From Cladopsammia gracilis (Eukaryota; Cnidaria; Anthozoa; Scleractinia; Dendrophylliidae), in NCBI GenBank assembly GCA_022457155.1, contig JAJGOT010000505.1, positions 179,001-243,000 of the forward strand: a stretch of DNA of 64,000 bases, in the 5' to 3' direction. Below are positions 1 through 13,006 of this stretch, piece after piece. The translations under genes and the position numbers were made by a program. The notes below the pieces were generated by a model. The model searched no databases. It was given only the letters and a program-made list of their open reading frames with translations, and was not told where the DNA came from. Numbering within the stretch: the first letter of the stretch is position 1; each line of letters opens with the position of its first letter.

Positions 1-660
1 TGTAGCCTACGCAGCCGATTTTTGGGATGTCACGCAACGCGTAGACTAGCCGAGACTATTAATGCAGTTGCTTGTCAAGGTGATCTTAACAATATGACTA
101 CGTTAATTATTTCAGAGGTCTTACATTTTCAGAGGTCTTAGGTCGAAATGCGCGGGACATCTGGTTATTTTGGGTTTTTCTGAAACCTAATTTGACGAAA
201 TTTGACGGCTTTTGTCTCGACGAATTGGACTCCAATCAATCAACAATCATCGATCCATGCATCATGCCTAATCATCCCTGCTTCAATTTCTTGAATTTTT
301 CTATCATTTCTCCTTGGATTTCCCTTTTAAATAATTATATAAGAGCTTTCACACAAACAACACTTAAAATGCAGCGATTTTTGGGGTGTCACGCAACGCG
401 TAGACTAGGCCACTAGCGACAAGGTGATCTTACAATATGACTACGTTAATAATTTCAGGAGGTCTTCGTTTTAGACCAGGGGGTCTTCGTTTTAGACCAG
501 GGGGTCTTCGTTTTAGACCAGGGGGTCTTCGTTTTAGACCAGGGGGTCTTCGTTTTAGACCAGGGGGTCTTCGTTTTAGACCAGGGGGTCTTCGGTCTTC
601 GGTCTTCGTTTTTGGGTCTTCGTTTTAGACACACCCCACTGTCCTGCCTAAATAACTAAA
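1..660. repeat. 21-bp minisatellite inside a locally duplicated repeat
   Basis: Six near-perfect 21-bp units (GGTCTTCGTTTTAGACCAGGG) run from 461 to 586, followed by degenerate partial units to about 631. The preceding block (GATTTTTGG, TCACGCAACGCGTAGACTAG, then GGTGATCTTA and ACTACGTTAAT) occurs twice, near 19-120 and 370-455; only the second copy carries the expanded array. The array stays open in one frame by chance because 21 is a multiple of three. I see no exon here; this is presumably intron of the Rho-GEF gene whose exons begin at 956. Confidence 0.85.
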
Positions 661-955
661 TTTCGTTTACTCAATTTCCATGTTATATCGCCAAATGCTG
701 TCAAATATACAACTAGATTGGATAAAAAGATTCTATAGAGCAAAACAGAAGCATTAGTTTGGAGAAAAATTGGAGGATTACAAGGATTGAAGTGGATTAC
801 AGTTCAATTTTGATTTCAGAACTTTCCAAAGTTACATGTTAAGCTCTGTATTTAAAGTATGCCCTTAGAATATATAATATTCAAGATATAAATTTCAATT
901 ATTATTAAAAAATAAAAGCTAAACTCAGGGGTTGTAATTCTTTTTTTTTTTTCAG

Positions 956-3900
956 GTCGATCAAAGAGTGAACTTGAAGATGAAAGGCATGGCAGCAGCT
1001 CAGGTAAAAAGAAGAAATATTTTATCAATCTTCATCTTGATTTTTTTTTTAGGTTATGATATTCCAAATCTTCCCACACAGTTTTGATTTCTTAATGAAT
1101 ATTGACAAGTTCTGTCCGGAAAAATTTAAAAATTCAACTTGGAAAACACAAGTAGAGATAATCTAGCCAGTCTTGTAGTAAAGGTTGCATTGAATGTGAG
1201 AAGTGAAATTGTAGTTTTATAACTTTTAAAATTTTGTTTTACTTTCAGGAAATACTCGTGTGTTAGAAGAAGATATGCTTATTCTACGGGTCGTGGAAGC
1301 TTACTGTACAAGCGCAAGAGCAAGGCATACGCTGAACAGTAAGTGTCGTGTATTGTCCTTGTGATAAATCTTGTGGCAAACTGAAGAATAATTTTGGTGT
1401 AGCAAATATTTAATTTGTATGCACAGACTTCAACTGGTCCCCATCGACACATAACCATTCAGAGCAAGAGTTACAAGAAGATTCTGATATCCAGCCATTT
1501 AACAGACGTGAGATTACTTTGCTTAACATGCATGGTTCAAAATAGTTTTGCTGACAAACAGAAATTGATAAAATGCACCACACAATTTTGGATTTTTAAT
1601 CAAAGCATTGCTTTTGATAAAACCCTTAAAAACATGCAAGATCAAAAACAAGAAAAAATACCAATTTCATTTTGAAAATTACTGAGAAATGAACAATGCC
1701 AAACCTGTTCAATAGCTTTTTTCTCTTGAATGGTCCACATTTTAAGGTTTTGTTCACAGGCTCAAATGCTAGAGGAAAACTTTGTAAAAAAAAAGATAAA
1801 CTTGACTCTGTGCACTCATTGGTTATTTGTCATTAGTCAAAAATCCTGAATACAGTATGCTGCAAAGTAATGCAAACAAATTTTGATTTTATTTCAGAGC
1901 AAAAATATAAAATTCTGCTTGAAATGATATTACAATCATCTGTGTTGATGATTGCTGTATAAAATTAGCTCAGTCTGTTTTTTTTTGGGGGGGTTAAATT
2001 TTGTGAGAACTACAAGCCAAAGTTGTTGAAATTTATTTGCATTACTTTTGTACTGTGCTGTAAAAATGTCTCCCACATTTAAATTTTTCACTATTTTAGT
2101 AGTAAAGATGAACGAATGAAAGTTATGTTTTATGTGTTATATCCTCTTGTTGAAGATGAATGTCAAATAGAAACTTGTGGTTTTTTTACAATGTTTTGAT
2201 GGAAATCTTTGGTAGTAGGATAGACTTAATACCAAAGTTGAAAATTTTGTCTTATGACAAACAATCATCCTATAAAAAAATTGCATTGTTTACCCGCAAA
2301 CCCTTGTATTGCGAGCTCTGTGGTGTTGCACCAGAAGGTAATTAGTTGTTGTCTATCAAGCTAAGAATTCTAAAAAACCTTTTTATTATAAAAAAGGACA
2401 GTTACTGCTGCTAATTTTGCCAGTTGATACATATATTTTAAATCGATAAGCAGTTGTAATTGCGATGGTTGATTTATCTGAGTGAGCCATTTTATGTAGC
2501 TTTGTAATAATTTTTATTTGTAGCGGTTTTATATTGTTGTTGCTGCATACATTTGTATTTAACTGGTGCAGCTTTTGTGCAAAGTTTTTAAAATGAACAA
2601 CCACTGGATGAGAACAGGCAACAACAAATGATATAACATTACCATTTTCCAAAGCTTTTCTACTTTTGTAATGTTTGAACCTTTGTTAACGGAAGGCCTT
2701 GCACCATTTTTTAAGATTAAACTTGAACTTGTGCACTGAACTGCATAAAGCACAGGCTTGTACAACTTATGCTATCAAGTGGTTTCATGTTGTAACAAAG
2801 TATGTTTTTGTAGATGTTGTACTAAGTATTAATAGTGTTTTTATTATTAAAAATTATCATTCTGTGTACCACTGTTGTTTCACTTCATTATCACATTGAA
2901 TTCATTCCTTCCTTTTCCCTCCTCTCCCCTGTTGATACAACTAAATCAATCACTAGCTAATTACCTTAGCTAATTCACCTTTATTTGGATAAAAGAATAA
3001 GAACCAATGTCACTGTGACTGTGTAGTAACTTTTAACAAAAATGGGCCATCATTATTTTCCAGGTTTCTGTATCAATCAAATTTTGTCTTTTGGCTTTTC
3101 AAATTGTTAGTAAAAATAAGTGGATAAGACATGGCACCTGCAATGAAAAGCTGAGCTTACCATGATTATAAAACCTGTGTAGATGCTTATCAACTGCTAC
3201 AATTCATTTACATTGCATTGTTAGTACCAATCATGCTCAACACTTTGTTGTCTGTTTTCTCATCTTCTACATTTGAATTCAATTAAAGTTAATCCTGATG
3301 CATGTAACAGATGAGAAGGTGATATATTGCACATTTATTTGTAAAGAGCATGTAGCTAGTGAAGGTATAACAAATATGAAATCTTAGAATGTGATTCTTT
3401 TGTGTACCTTAGTTTGGTCTTGCATGCCAGAATTCTGTACAGATATTATAATTAGGCAGCACACATGATGTTAAGTCCAGTATTTAAATGGCACTTAATC
3501 ACAGTTGAGATCTTCAACAGTTAATTGTACCAGTTTTGTACCTGCTTATCAACCAAAATATTTCGTCTAATAGTTGAAAAAAATAATAAATTATTAAACA
3601 TGTTCTGGTCATCCTAATTATGTGAAACATAACTCTTAATCTCATGTCTCCCAAACATGACCAAGTTCAAATTTTAACAGTAATACTGAAAAACTAACAG
3701 GACCACAAGAACGTTCTTCCTAATAACTTTTATTTGAATGGTTACACTTAAGGATTTCATCCACAGACAAAAAAATGTAAGTCATCTAATACAGCATAAT
3801 AAACAGTACCACAGAAACCTTCTACTCAAGAGCTTTCATTGGAATGGTCACTTTAGGATTTCATCCAGAGACAAAAAAGTTAGAATCATCTAATACGTAG

Positions 3901-6900
3901 CATACTAGAATGGGTGGCAAATGGTACCTTCAAAATCGTGGGTCTCGGAAAATTTTGGTCCGGTCTCGAAATCTCGGCAGTTTTTGTTTTAAGTCTCAAA
4001 GTCTCATTTGGTTGGTGCTTTTTCTGTCTCAGAGTCTCGGATTTCTTTCTTTAAGGTCTCGGAGTTTCGGATACTTTTGTCAAGCATTCTTGTTCTTCAT
4101 CCTTGTTTGTTGTTTGATAGGTGAATCGGATATTTTTGGCACTAAGTCTCGGGCTCGGTTTTTTCCCGCATTGGGTCTTGGGCTCTGATTTTATAACATA
4201 GCTGCGGTCGCGGTCTCGGATTTTGAAACAAGGGTCTCGGCGTCTCGGCGAGTCTCAGATTTACCATTCGCCACCCCTAATAGACAGTACCACAGGGAAG
4301 CACTACTCAAAAGCTTTTATTTCAGTGGTCACAACTAAGGATTTTATCCAGACTAAAACGTTAGAACTGAATCCTGACATGCTTCTAGGTACGTTGGACT
4401 TGAGAAGTGAAAAGGTTAATATGTAAATAAAAATATCCTTAATTGCAAGTCAGACATCATATTCTAAGTTTTTGTTATACCTTCATTATATGTACGTAGC
4501 AGAAGATGGAAATAAATCCAATCACAATGGGCTTGCTGAAGTCATTCCAATTGATTCGTCTGGTGATGAACATGATGACACAAATCATTCAAGTCGTCCG
4601 CGAGGTGCCAAGATTTTGGCCCATGGATGTTGTCCAGGACTCGCAAGCAAGAGTAAAATGTATACATATTAAAACGCTGGATCTCTAAAGATCTCTATGA
4701 AGTGTCAATCTTCTGAAATGTCCATGTAGGAAAACTAACAGCTCTACCAGAAAGTTGTTCTTAACCCTTTCACTCCCAAAGTTAATAATGGAAACATGTA
4801 ATTTAGTTCTAACTTTTGAGTCTGACGACGAAATCCTATGATGTGACCATTCAAATGAAACCTCTTCAGCAGTACTTTTGCATGGTACCATTTGTTCTAA
4901 CTTTTGAGTCTGTTGATGAAATCCTATGGTGTGACCATTCAAATGAAACCTCTTTTGGCAGTACTTTTGCATGGTACCATTTGTTTTTCAATATTTCACA
5001 AAATGAAATTTGGGATTTTTCTTGAATTTTCATTGTTGCCACTCTTGGGAGCTGAAAGGGGAGTGAGGTGCAGGATTGCGGAAAATTGGTTCTATTCTTT
5101 TTAATTCTTTTTAGAATGAGGCATTGAGACAATGAGCTCTATTCTTATTCAATGAGATTCAAATTTGCTGCAATCCCGCACCTTGGAGTGAAAGGGTTAA
5201 TAGCTTTCATTTGAATGTCATAAACTCACAACTCTCTAGAAAGAAAATAAACCACACTGTATCATTGTTTATAATTTGTAGATATGTACTAACGGTTTGA
5301 TTGTATATAATGCATGAATTATAGTAGAATACCTTGACTTTTTATGGTAGTTTGCATGGTTTTATGTAAAAAGCCTTCAGGGTAATGTCTGAAACAAAGT
5401 ATTAGTATTAGTATTAGTATTGTACATATGGTTTGAATCGTATCATAACTTCCCTGAATTACCAATTGAAAGTAGAATGTAGATCAGATAGCTTTTTTCT
5501 GGAATTAAAACTAAAAGTTTTTTCTACAGTAGGTCACAATAAATATACTCTTAAGCCTATGATACATAGTTCAACAATTGTTGATGAAAAGATGTTGAAA
5601 ATGTTGAACAGCAAAACATGCCATGTAGAATATTGAAAAAGGCCATTCAACATGTTTAATGTTGTTGAAGGAAAATCGAGACAGGCTCTGATCCATACAA
5701 CAAGTTGCAACTGATTAAAATCTTAAAAAAACGTTCTCTGGTTAAAAATTATTAAAAAATCCCTGAGCTTTCGACTACCAGTCTACAGCCTTTAACGAAT
5801 GATGAAAAAGGCGCAAATGTAAAAATATATACAGCGAAAAGAAAATATGTGAAAAATGGCATAGTTAGTATGTATGAAGAAAGTGACAAAAGAACAAGGA
5901 AAAGACTAATTAAAAATATTCATAAAATGCTAATGAAATGTTCACTGTTTTAAAAGAATTGAATATTGTCTAGGTAACGGTTTGGAATTATTATCAGCGT
6001 CAGTTTCCTTGGGAGTATGCCATGACAACTTGTTGAACAGCGTTGTCAATCCTACTCATTCATTAAGTTTCAACATAGTTCAACATTTGTTGAGCAACAA
6101 GTGTTGAAAGATGTTGTTGAACCATGTATCATTTGCTTAAAATAAAGAAGAGCTATTTATTGAATATGGTAATATGCAGCCAATCAAAGAGGTGCTTGAC
6201 ATGTGCTGGTGACATTGTTATTGTTTTAATCAATTCTTTCATTTCTATTCTCTTTTTTGATCAACTTCGTTTTTACTGATCACAAAATATCATTTTATAT
6301 TTTTTATCTTGATAATAAAGTGATATTTAATTGAAGACTCTTATGCACAAGAGAAAATTAATTTATTATTCTGAAAAACAAAGTTTTATGTTTGCCTTTT
6401 ATATTGTCTTCTTGATCAACTACGTTTTTACTGATCACCAAATATTTTTCTTATCTGATAATTAGTGATATGTAATTGAGATCTGTTTCTTACAAGGAAA
6501 AAAAGATTATTCTGAAAAACAAAGTTTTATATTTGCTTTTTATATTTAATTTGATTCCTGTCTATGCTTTTTGAGTTTTTGTTCTAATGTTTATACATTT
6601 TTTTTTCCAATTTCAAGAAAAGATAGGCTTAGTGCAGTGGCAGTTGGTCTGAATTAAAATTTTATTGTAATTTATAATAAGTGGAGTGTATGTGTAAACA
6701 AGGAAACATCTCATTGTGAGGTGCAGATTACATTTATGATCAAAACATAAAGAAAGATTTTACAAATGTTATATTTTACAATGAAACAGGATGGGTGCAT
6801 GTCCAGACATATTTCCTAGATAAGTACAAAATAAGTGGTATATCAAGTGATATACTGCATACAACATTGTAATACAACATCAAAAAGTGCATTGATTAAT

Positions 6901-9900
6901 GACGAGAAATTGAATTACTGAAAAAGTTTACATTGTGAATTGCACGCAAGAAGTAATATTGATATCAATTTCTTTTCAAGCCTTGTTGGAAGACACATGT
7001 AGAAGGCATAATTTCTAAAAATAAATGGATTGAGTGAAGTACAATAATTGAGATTAACCAGGAGAGTTCATTTGAAGTCGACTTAGTGCAAGGATTATTT
7101 AAAATTCAACTAATAACTGTGCAACATTAGGCCCAGTAAACGATTAATAGATTTTTGTGTCAATGACAAAAAGTCTGTGTGGGTGGGCCTTTTTCTACTC
7201 AAAACATCTGTAATACTTTTCTCTCAGTTTTGTAAACAGCCAGAGAAACAAAAAAAGAATTAGTGCATTGCTGTAATTGGACAGCTGTTATCGGATGTCC
7301 ACATGACTGCACTGCAGTGACATGCATGAGAAATAAATGCATGAATGCATAATAAATTACTTGCCTGATTGTTGCTCCCTGGCAATTCTTATTAAATACT
7401 AAAAAATTCAAAATATTAGTTATCCTTTCTACTTAATTACCTTGTTAACAGTCTTTACATGTAGTTTGTCCCTTGTTGCGTTTGTTTTATACTACAGTAC
7501 TTTTGATAATTTAATATGAAATTAGATATCAGTCCAAAAGGTAATCTTATTTTTGAAGGTCTGATATGCCATTTAGTAATTTTTATGTAATATTTATCCA
7601 AAAGGGCCAGTCCCAAAAATGTAGAGCTAACACTTTTAGGCAGGCCGTGACTAAAAACATGACTAGACAAAAAAAATGACGTAGCTATAGCTGGCCACTT
7701 ATGAAAACTTTTAATTGCAGGGTTTTACTGTAAAGAAGGTATCAGTAAACAGGGTTTTGTGCAATTGGTCATTGAGAGGAGTTTACAAGAGGTTCACAGA
7801 CTATTTGCAAGAAAGTTCAGAATCTTTTAGAACTTCTTTTCAGAAAGTTTACAAACGTATCTGTTAATCAACTAGTTTACAATGTTTGGTTCTGTTTGTA
7901 TGGTTATTTATCCATATTCTGGACTTCTTAACACCACTCCTTGACTCTTATGTGTCAGAAATGCTTATCAATCCTTTGACTGCCAAGAGGAGAATTTCAC
8001 GACTTTAAAAAAATGTTTTAAGCTATTGAAATGGAACAAAACAATCTGAAAAGTACAGCTAAACAACTGTCATTTGCCTGTTCACACACACGATTCAATG
8101 CATTTTTTCTTTCTTTTTATTGACTGAGAGCCCACCGTGTGACCAATATTTTGCTCAACCTCGTCCAGTAATTGATAATTATTTCATCCCCATATTGGCA
8201 GTGCAGTGAGAGATTAAAATAATTAATTAGCAGTAGAGCAGAATTAGAAACATTTTACAAATTATTTTGTAGCTCAAGTTAGTACTCATGTAGCTGATAA
8301 TAATAGTTTGAGAAAGGATATTTAATGACAGTATGAGTTAGTGCGATAATTGAGGCACATGTAAATTTAGTATGTTGACATTTATTTCTAGTTATCTACC
8401 CATTTTAATCCTATTTATTGAATAATTTATTAGAGTTGTTTCAGTGTTTTGTTACTTTAATCCTTATAGCTTTCCACATGCACATATTGTATAAATGATA
8501 AGAGTGTTGAATCATTTTATATGATTGGAAGTTAGAAATATTAATTAATCAATCAATAAAATATTAATAATTGCATAATCTGATGCACAAGATGAATGTT
8601 TTGTTTAATAATACCTTAGATTAGTACCAAGAAATTACTCACAAATATTGTGAAATTTGTAAAAATACACTAGGAGCACAAACTTTGCTTTACCCCACCT
8701 CCCAATGACAGTAGACCCGCACCTCTTCAGAACCTCTAATTTCATTCGACCTGGATGAGGTGCACCTCTATTGTTTTTAGGGCTAGGGTCCATTGTTGTG
8801 TTGTTTGTTCTATTGTTTTCTTAGCCAATCCAGTGAGGTGTTACGAAAGGTGGAGGTCTGCCCCCCACTGAAGACAGTATTTTAAAAAGCACTTCAACTG
8901 CAACATTTATTTGGCTATTTTAATTTTCTTGTATGCGCTACATATGAAACTGTAAGCCCCAATCCCCCACTCATCAAAAGAGAGGAGTGTGTGTTTTTAC
9001 ATTATCATACATGTATGACCTCTTTGGCCCCATCTGAACATTTTTTCAAAACTATTTACAAAATACCTGTAAGAGGGTCGTACACATTGGCGCGAGCAGG
9101 GCTGCATGGTAAAATTTAAATCAGTTTTGTCTCCAAATTGGTCATATGATAAAATACTTATTGACTGAGTAATGTTGGGTTGGAGGGGAAAATGTTTGGC
9201 TCAAGTTCTTAGCAAACAGACCTATTTTCACATCTGGCCCTTCCACACAGTCAATAAGAATGTAATATCATGTTTATTATTTAATAATCATTTCAAATGT
9301 GGATGGGCGTCATGGCACGCCAAGTAATGTTTCTGATTTGCCTTACAATACAGACACACAAAGGACCAAGGCAATTTCAGGTATTAACTGCAAAGCATTT
9401 TTTCTTTCGGTAATAGCTTGCTAGTGATTCTATAATGGAGGATGCTTGTCCCAAGGCAGGGAAGAAATCCCCAAGGGTGTCAGGATGTAGCATTTACTAC
9501 AAGAGGTTGCCTTTGGCCAAACATATGGGAGGGACAGGGACATTGATCTGGACTTCTCGCTTCCCATACCCTTTATGTCTGGTGATGCCCCCCTCTTTGT
9601 GGTTTTGCTATAAATTGCAATATGCGTTGTGCCATGCTGTATTCATTATTTAATGCAATATATTGTATATTGTTTGCTACTGATTTCTCAAACTTTTGTC
9701 CATCTCACAAACACCATTTTTCATTCTTCCCCCCTGCAAGAAGGAAATCTTCATGTAAAATTATGGATGTACAAACAAAATATTGGTGTATAAAACTTAA
9801 TTGGACTGGGGGGTAGTGGGGCTACCTAAAATCCTGCATGGTTGCTTAATGCCGCTGAAACCAGTTTGGATTTGCATTAACTTCTGATTGCATCAGAGCC

Positions 9901-9904
9901 AGAC

Positions 9905-9936
<32 letters not shown>

Positions 9937-12900
9937 AAAAAAAGCCCATTAGAAGCATCACCTTTTACAATAATTATAATTTTGTTTTGAAGATGCTGTG
10001 CATAGATAGCCAAAACTGAGAAATTACTGATGGCTAAATTAAACTCTTCAGAAATGTGGCTTGCATAGATAAGTGCTTGAAAGTGCCTTGGGTAGCATTG
10101 TAATGCAAATTAGAAATAATGTCTTTGAAACGTAATCCATATTACCCTTCATTAACAAGGTTCTTTGCATAATAGGAACCTTTCTTAAGTTGAATTGAAA
10201 ATTTATGATTTTGTTAAAAGGACCCATATTAAAGGGAAGAGGATTAAATGCAGCACCAAGTTGAACTTCATTAAGCTTCAATAACATTTTTCTGTTAATA
10301 ATACAAGGTTGCTTTAATTTGTTATTTTGTTATTGAATAATAGTTGTAGATTTAATTTACAGAAGCTAATTTTTACTGTATTTAAGAAATAATACTTAAT
10401 AATATTAATATTTATGCATGGGTTGATACTGTTTAATGTCTACTGCATTTAATCACAATGTTCTTTAATAATAATAATTAAAAGCAACTTTCCTCTGGAT
10501 AACAAAAAAATATAAATTGTGTTTAAATTACTTATATTAAGAGGAAACCATTCTAGGCATAGACAAATTTTATTCAGTTTGTAACTAATAATAAATTATA
10601 TAAATAATGAAATGTTATTTTCAAGTAAAATCGGAAAATGGTGATGTAGATTGTTGTTGTTCAATTATTTAAACAAATATTTATATATATTTAAATTTAA
10701 CTTTAAAATTAAATGGTCAAATTGTTGAAACTATGGCTGCAGTAACTATTCCTTTACCTGAAATGTTTATTGACAGCAAAAAGCTTAGGTTTATTCTCAT
10801 TTTAAAACTTGCAATTAAATTGAAGGGCTAAATAATTTAGTATTATTTTTTACATGCTAATAAAAATTTAATTATCTGAATGATGTTCGGCTAAAATCTA
10901 CTCATTTTTTTTCAAAGTTCTGCCACAGGCAGATAATAAATTATCCTTGTCAGAAATGTAGAAAAATTGGGGTGTCACCAACTTTGTTTTGGAGATGAGG
11001 TGTGTGGATAACACAAAAATTTGGGTATTTAGGAGGCAAACTTTCTTGATCAAAATCAAATGTTATACAAGTGGGTCTACCGAGTAAATGATTTCAACTG
11101 GTGTCATCCTTTCAATTACACTAAACTTTTAAGGAGGGCATTTCCAAACTGTACAGTAACAATATGAATGGAATTTATTGGTGCATGGGAAGAAAAACAG
11201 ACAGAATTCAACTTTCTAGCATGTGCTCATCCGTGATGTGGCATGGCATTGCGACATGGATTACATGTGCAGTAATGATACACATAAACAATAAATGAAA
11301 ACATCCTTAAATTGCAAAGTTACACAATAAATATCGTACTTGTTTTAGGTTACTGTTTGAAGTATTTTAAAGTATTAAAATTTTAATTGGAATCTGACCC
11401 TTACTTTCTTATTAAACAATTGAATTCTCCATAAAGTTGTAAGTTAAATTTAAAATTGTAACAGTTTAAAATGCATACAACTGCACAATATTATAATGAA
11501 TTATATAAATTTATTATAATAACTTAATTTAAATACTGTTTAAATTGCTTGCCGGTGCATGACTTAAAAGCAGTGCATGAGTCGCCATGTTCCACCGTTC
11601 ATTTCACAGGTAGTCCAATCCTTCCAGAATTACCTGATCATCGCCCACCGTCAACAACAAGTTTAAAAGGTGATGGGCTGAAATCAAGCTTTAGGAAATC
11701 AAAGAAAAAGTTTAATAGGTAAGGATATAATAATGGTTAATGCAAGGAAGACTAAAATCAAACTTCTTAGTATACACTTTTCATTCAAATTTAAAAAATA
11801 CTTATAAAGACCTTTCAATGGACAACCACAGAATCAAAAGTTATTACCAGTTTATACAGCATAATAGAGTGGTTTTACTCAACCCGTAAAACACTATCTA
11901 ACAATATTATTAGTGTGTGATAGTCCAAATTAAACAAATGAAAACAATAGAATTATTGTCTAATAGTGCGTACTATTCTACTAACTATTTCACGGTCAAA
12001 GTAAAATCACTCTAAGCAGTAAAACAGGAAAGTACTGCTCAGTATAGTTTTCATTTGAATGGTCAGGATTTCATCCAGACTCAGAATTTAGAACCACATT
12101 TACGGCTTAATAAATAGCAACACGGGAAAGTACTTCTCAATAGCATTCATTTGGATGGTCACATTTTACAATTTCATCCACAGCCTCAAAATTACGTTAG
12201 AGTCACCTCAAACTGCTGGAATTTATTCTGGGCGTGGCTGTGATAAAGTTGGCTCTTCTCAGTTGTCTGCTTTTGTATTTCTGAACACTGTCTATGTTAT
12301 CTTGTTCATAGGGATGTCGTTGGTGAATTTAATTGTCTTAGAAAGAGAGTAGAAGAACTACAACTCGTAAGTTTAAATAATTTAAAAATAGTCCTAAATG
12401 TATAGCTGGTATTTAATAAGACCTATTGTCTTATGGCATTGTTTTTTCTTGTTTGTTTGGTTATTTTTTTTTTATTTGTTTGTCTTTCGTTCGTTCGTTA
12501 TTTATATCTTAATATTAAGGTTTTTATATATATAAATAGGTTTTAGACTTTTTTAATTGGATATACATGTATGTAAAGCGCATTTGGGCAATTTTTGAAT
12601 TGTATATACATGTATGTAAAGCGCATTTGGGCAATTTTGGAGAGTGCGCTATATAAATAATAAATTATTATTATTTGTTCCTTCTTTCATTCATTCATTC
12701 TAACTTTCACCCATTCATTCGTTCTTCATTTATTCATTCATGTATTTATTGTTTAGTTTATTCATTCATACATTTGTTTGTTCATGCATTTATAATCATT
12801 TGTTTTATCCTTTATTTATTGGTGTTTTTGTTTATTAGTTAAAAAATGTTTCCAATAATTTTATTGTTTTCCTTTAGGAAACTGAATCCCTCCGCCAAAG

Positions 12901-13006
12901 TTTACTGGAGGAGCAGCATGCTCGGAAAAAGATGGAAAAGTTTATTCGTTGTTCACTGAAGGGAGTTATTCCCGATATGAAATGGGATGACATGGATAAA
13001 AGCTAG
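956..13006 (+). CDS. ARHGEF7: beta-PIX / ARHGEF7-like Rho guanine-nucleotide exchange factor, 3' end
   Basis: Six exons with matching phases: 956-1003, 1249-1338, 1427-1507, 11610-11718, 12312-12366 and 12878-13006 (stop TAG 13004-13006). The second exon encodes LEEDMLILRVVEAYCTSARA, which I recognise as the helix of the GIT-binding domain of PIX proteins (vertebrate LEEDAQILKVIEAYCTSAK). The linker contains SPILPELPDHRPPST and the basic stretch SFRKSKKKFNR. The last two exons encode a coiled coil (CLRKRVEELQLETESLRQSL, then LEEQHARKKMEKFIRCSLKG) and the tail MKWDDMDKS, equivalent to the vertebrate trimeric coiled coil and MNDPAWDETNL end. The family activates Rac1/Cdc42 and scaffolds PAK and GIT at focal adhesions; the SH3, DH and PH domains must lie upstream of the window. 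The vertebrate C-terminal PDZ ligand (ETNL) is absent. The largest intron, 1508-11609, is 10.1 kb. Confidence 0.86.
2895..3880. other. intronic DNA without recognised genes, dispersed repeat at its end
   Basis: AT-rich intron of the beta-PIX gene. I see no exon or RNA gene between 1508 and about 3700. From 3721 to 3905 there are two degenerate units of the dispersed repeat described at 62750-63440 (TTTCATTTGAATGGTCAC and GGATTTCATCCA cores). Confidence 0.5.
3906..4278. mobile_element. GTCTCGG-rich MITE nested in the dispersed repeat
   Basis: Inverted ends GGGTGGCAAATGGTA and TACCATTCGCCACCC enclose many copies of the heptamer GTCTCGG. The flanks (GCATA on the left; GACAGTACCACAGG on the right) rejoin into a unit of the dispersed tandem repeat, so this element inserted into that older repeat. 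A second family member lies at about 39570-39910 (GAGAC-rich, ends TTAGGGGT / ACCCCTAA). Confidence 0.7.
4500..4604 (+). CDS. candidate cassette exon of the beta-PIX gene
   Basis: The acceptor GTACGTAG at 4492-4499 precedes a 105-nt open segment that ends at GAG|GTGCCA. It enters and leaves in phase 1, exactly the phase of the 1507/11610 junction, so including it keeps the frame. It would add 35 residues including GLAEVIPIDSSGDEHDDT, an acidic serine-rich linker that looks coding. The donor is weak (GTGCCA). It could be an alternatively spliced exon or chance; transcript data would decide. Confidence 0.45.
4765..5196. mobile_element. piggyBac-like MITE carrying the 85-bp tandem repeat
   Basis: TTAA target duplications at 4761-4764 and 5197-5200 flank inverted ends CCCTTTCACTCC / GGAGTGAAAGGG. 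The CCCTTT terminus with TTAA target is the piggyBac pattern. Inside are two units of an approximately 85-bp repeat (AGTTCTAACTTTTGAGTCTG, ATGTGACCATTCAAATGAAA). A related copy begins at 63676, and a decayed one lies at 56759-57110, both in the opposite orientation. Confidence 0.75.
5559..6131. mobile_element. non-autonomous element with TGATACATRGTTCAACA ends
   Basis: The left end (GATACATAGTTCAACA) is matched in inverse at the right end (TGTTGAACCATGTATC). Sub-terminal copies of GTTGAA / TTCAAC occur on both sides. The central segment contains an unrelated 250-bp stretch, possibly a secondary insertion. I found no open frame of interest. Confidence 0.6.
6140..11609. other. intron of the beta-PIX gene, no gene seen
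   Basis: AT-rich sequence with scattered repeat fragments. A C/A homopolymer run lies at 9906-9943. I see no exon with matching phase and no RNA gene. Short open frames here are not supported by splice sites or composition. Confidence 0.5.
9906..9943. repeat. poly-C / poly-A homopolymer tract
   Basis: About 21 consecutive C followed by about 17 A. It is prone to sequencing length error. A similar tract occurs at 33240-33271. Confidence 0.9.
11820..12200. repeat. dispersed 108-bp repeat fragments in a beta-PIX intron
   Basis: Degenerate units with CAGCATAATA, GGAAAGTACT, TCATTTGAATGGTCA and ATTTCATCCAGACTCA cores of the family best seen at 62750-63440. They lie between exons 11610-11718 and 12312-12366. 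Confidence 0.7.
12541..12665. repeat. tandem direct repeat, about 60 bp, two copies
   Basis: The segment TATACATGTATGTAAAGCGC followed by ATTTGGGCAATTTT appears twice in succession in the intron before the last beta-PIX exon, followed by ATTATTATT and ATTC-rich simple repeats to about 12800. Confidence 0.75.

Noticed and set aside
437..628. Frame with repeated GGLRFRP
   Set aside because: Translation of a 21-bp minisatellite; no splice sites or start context.
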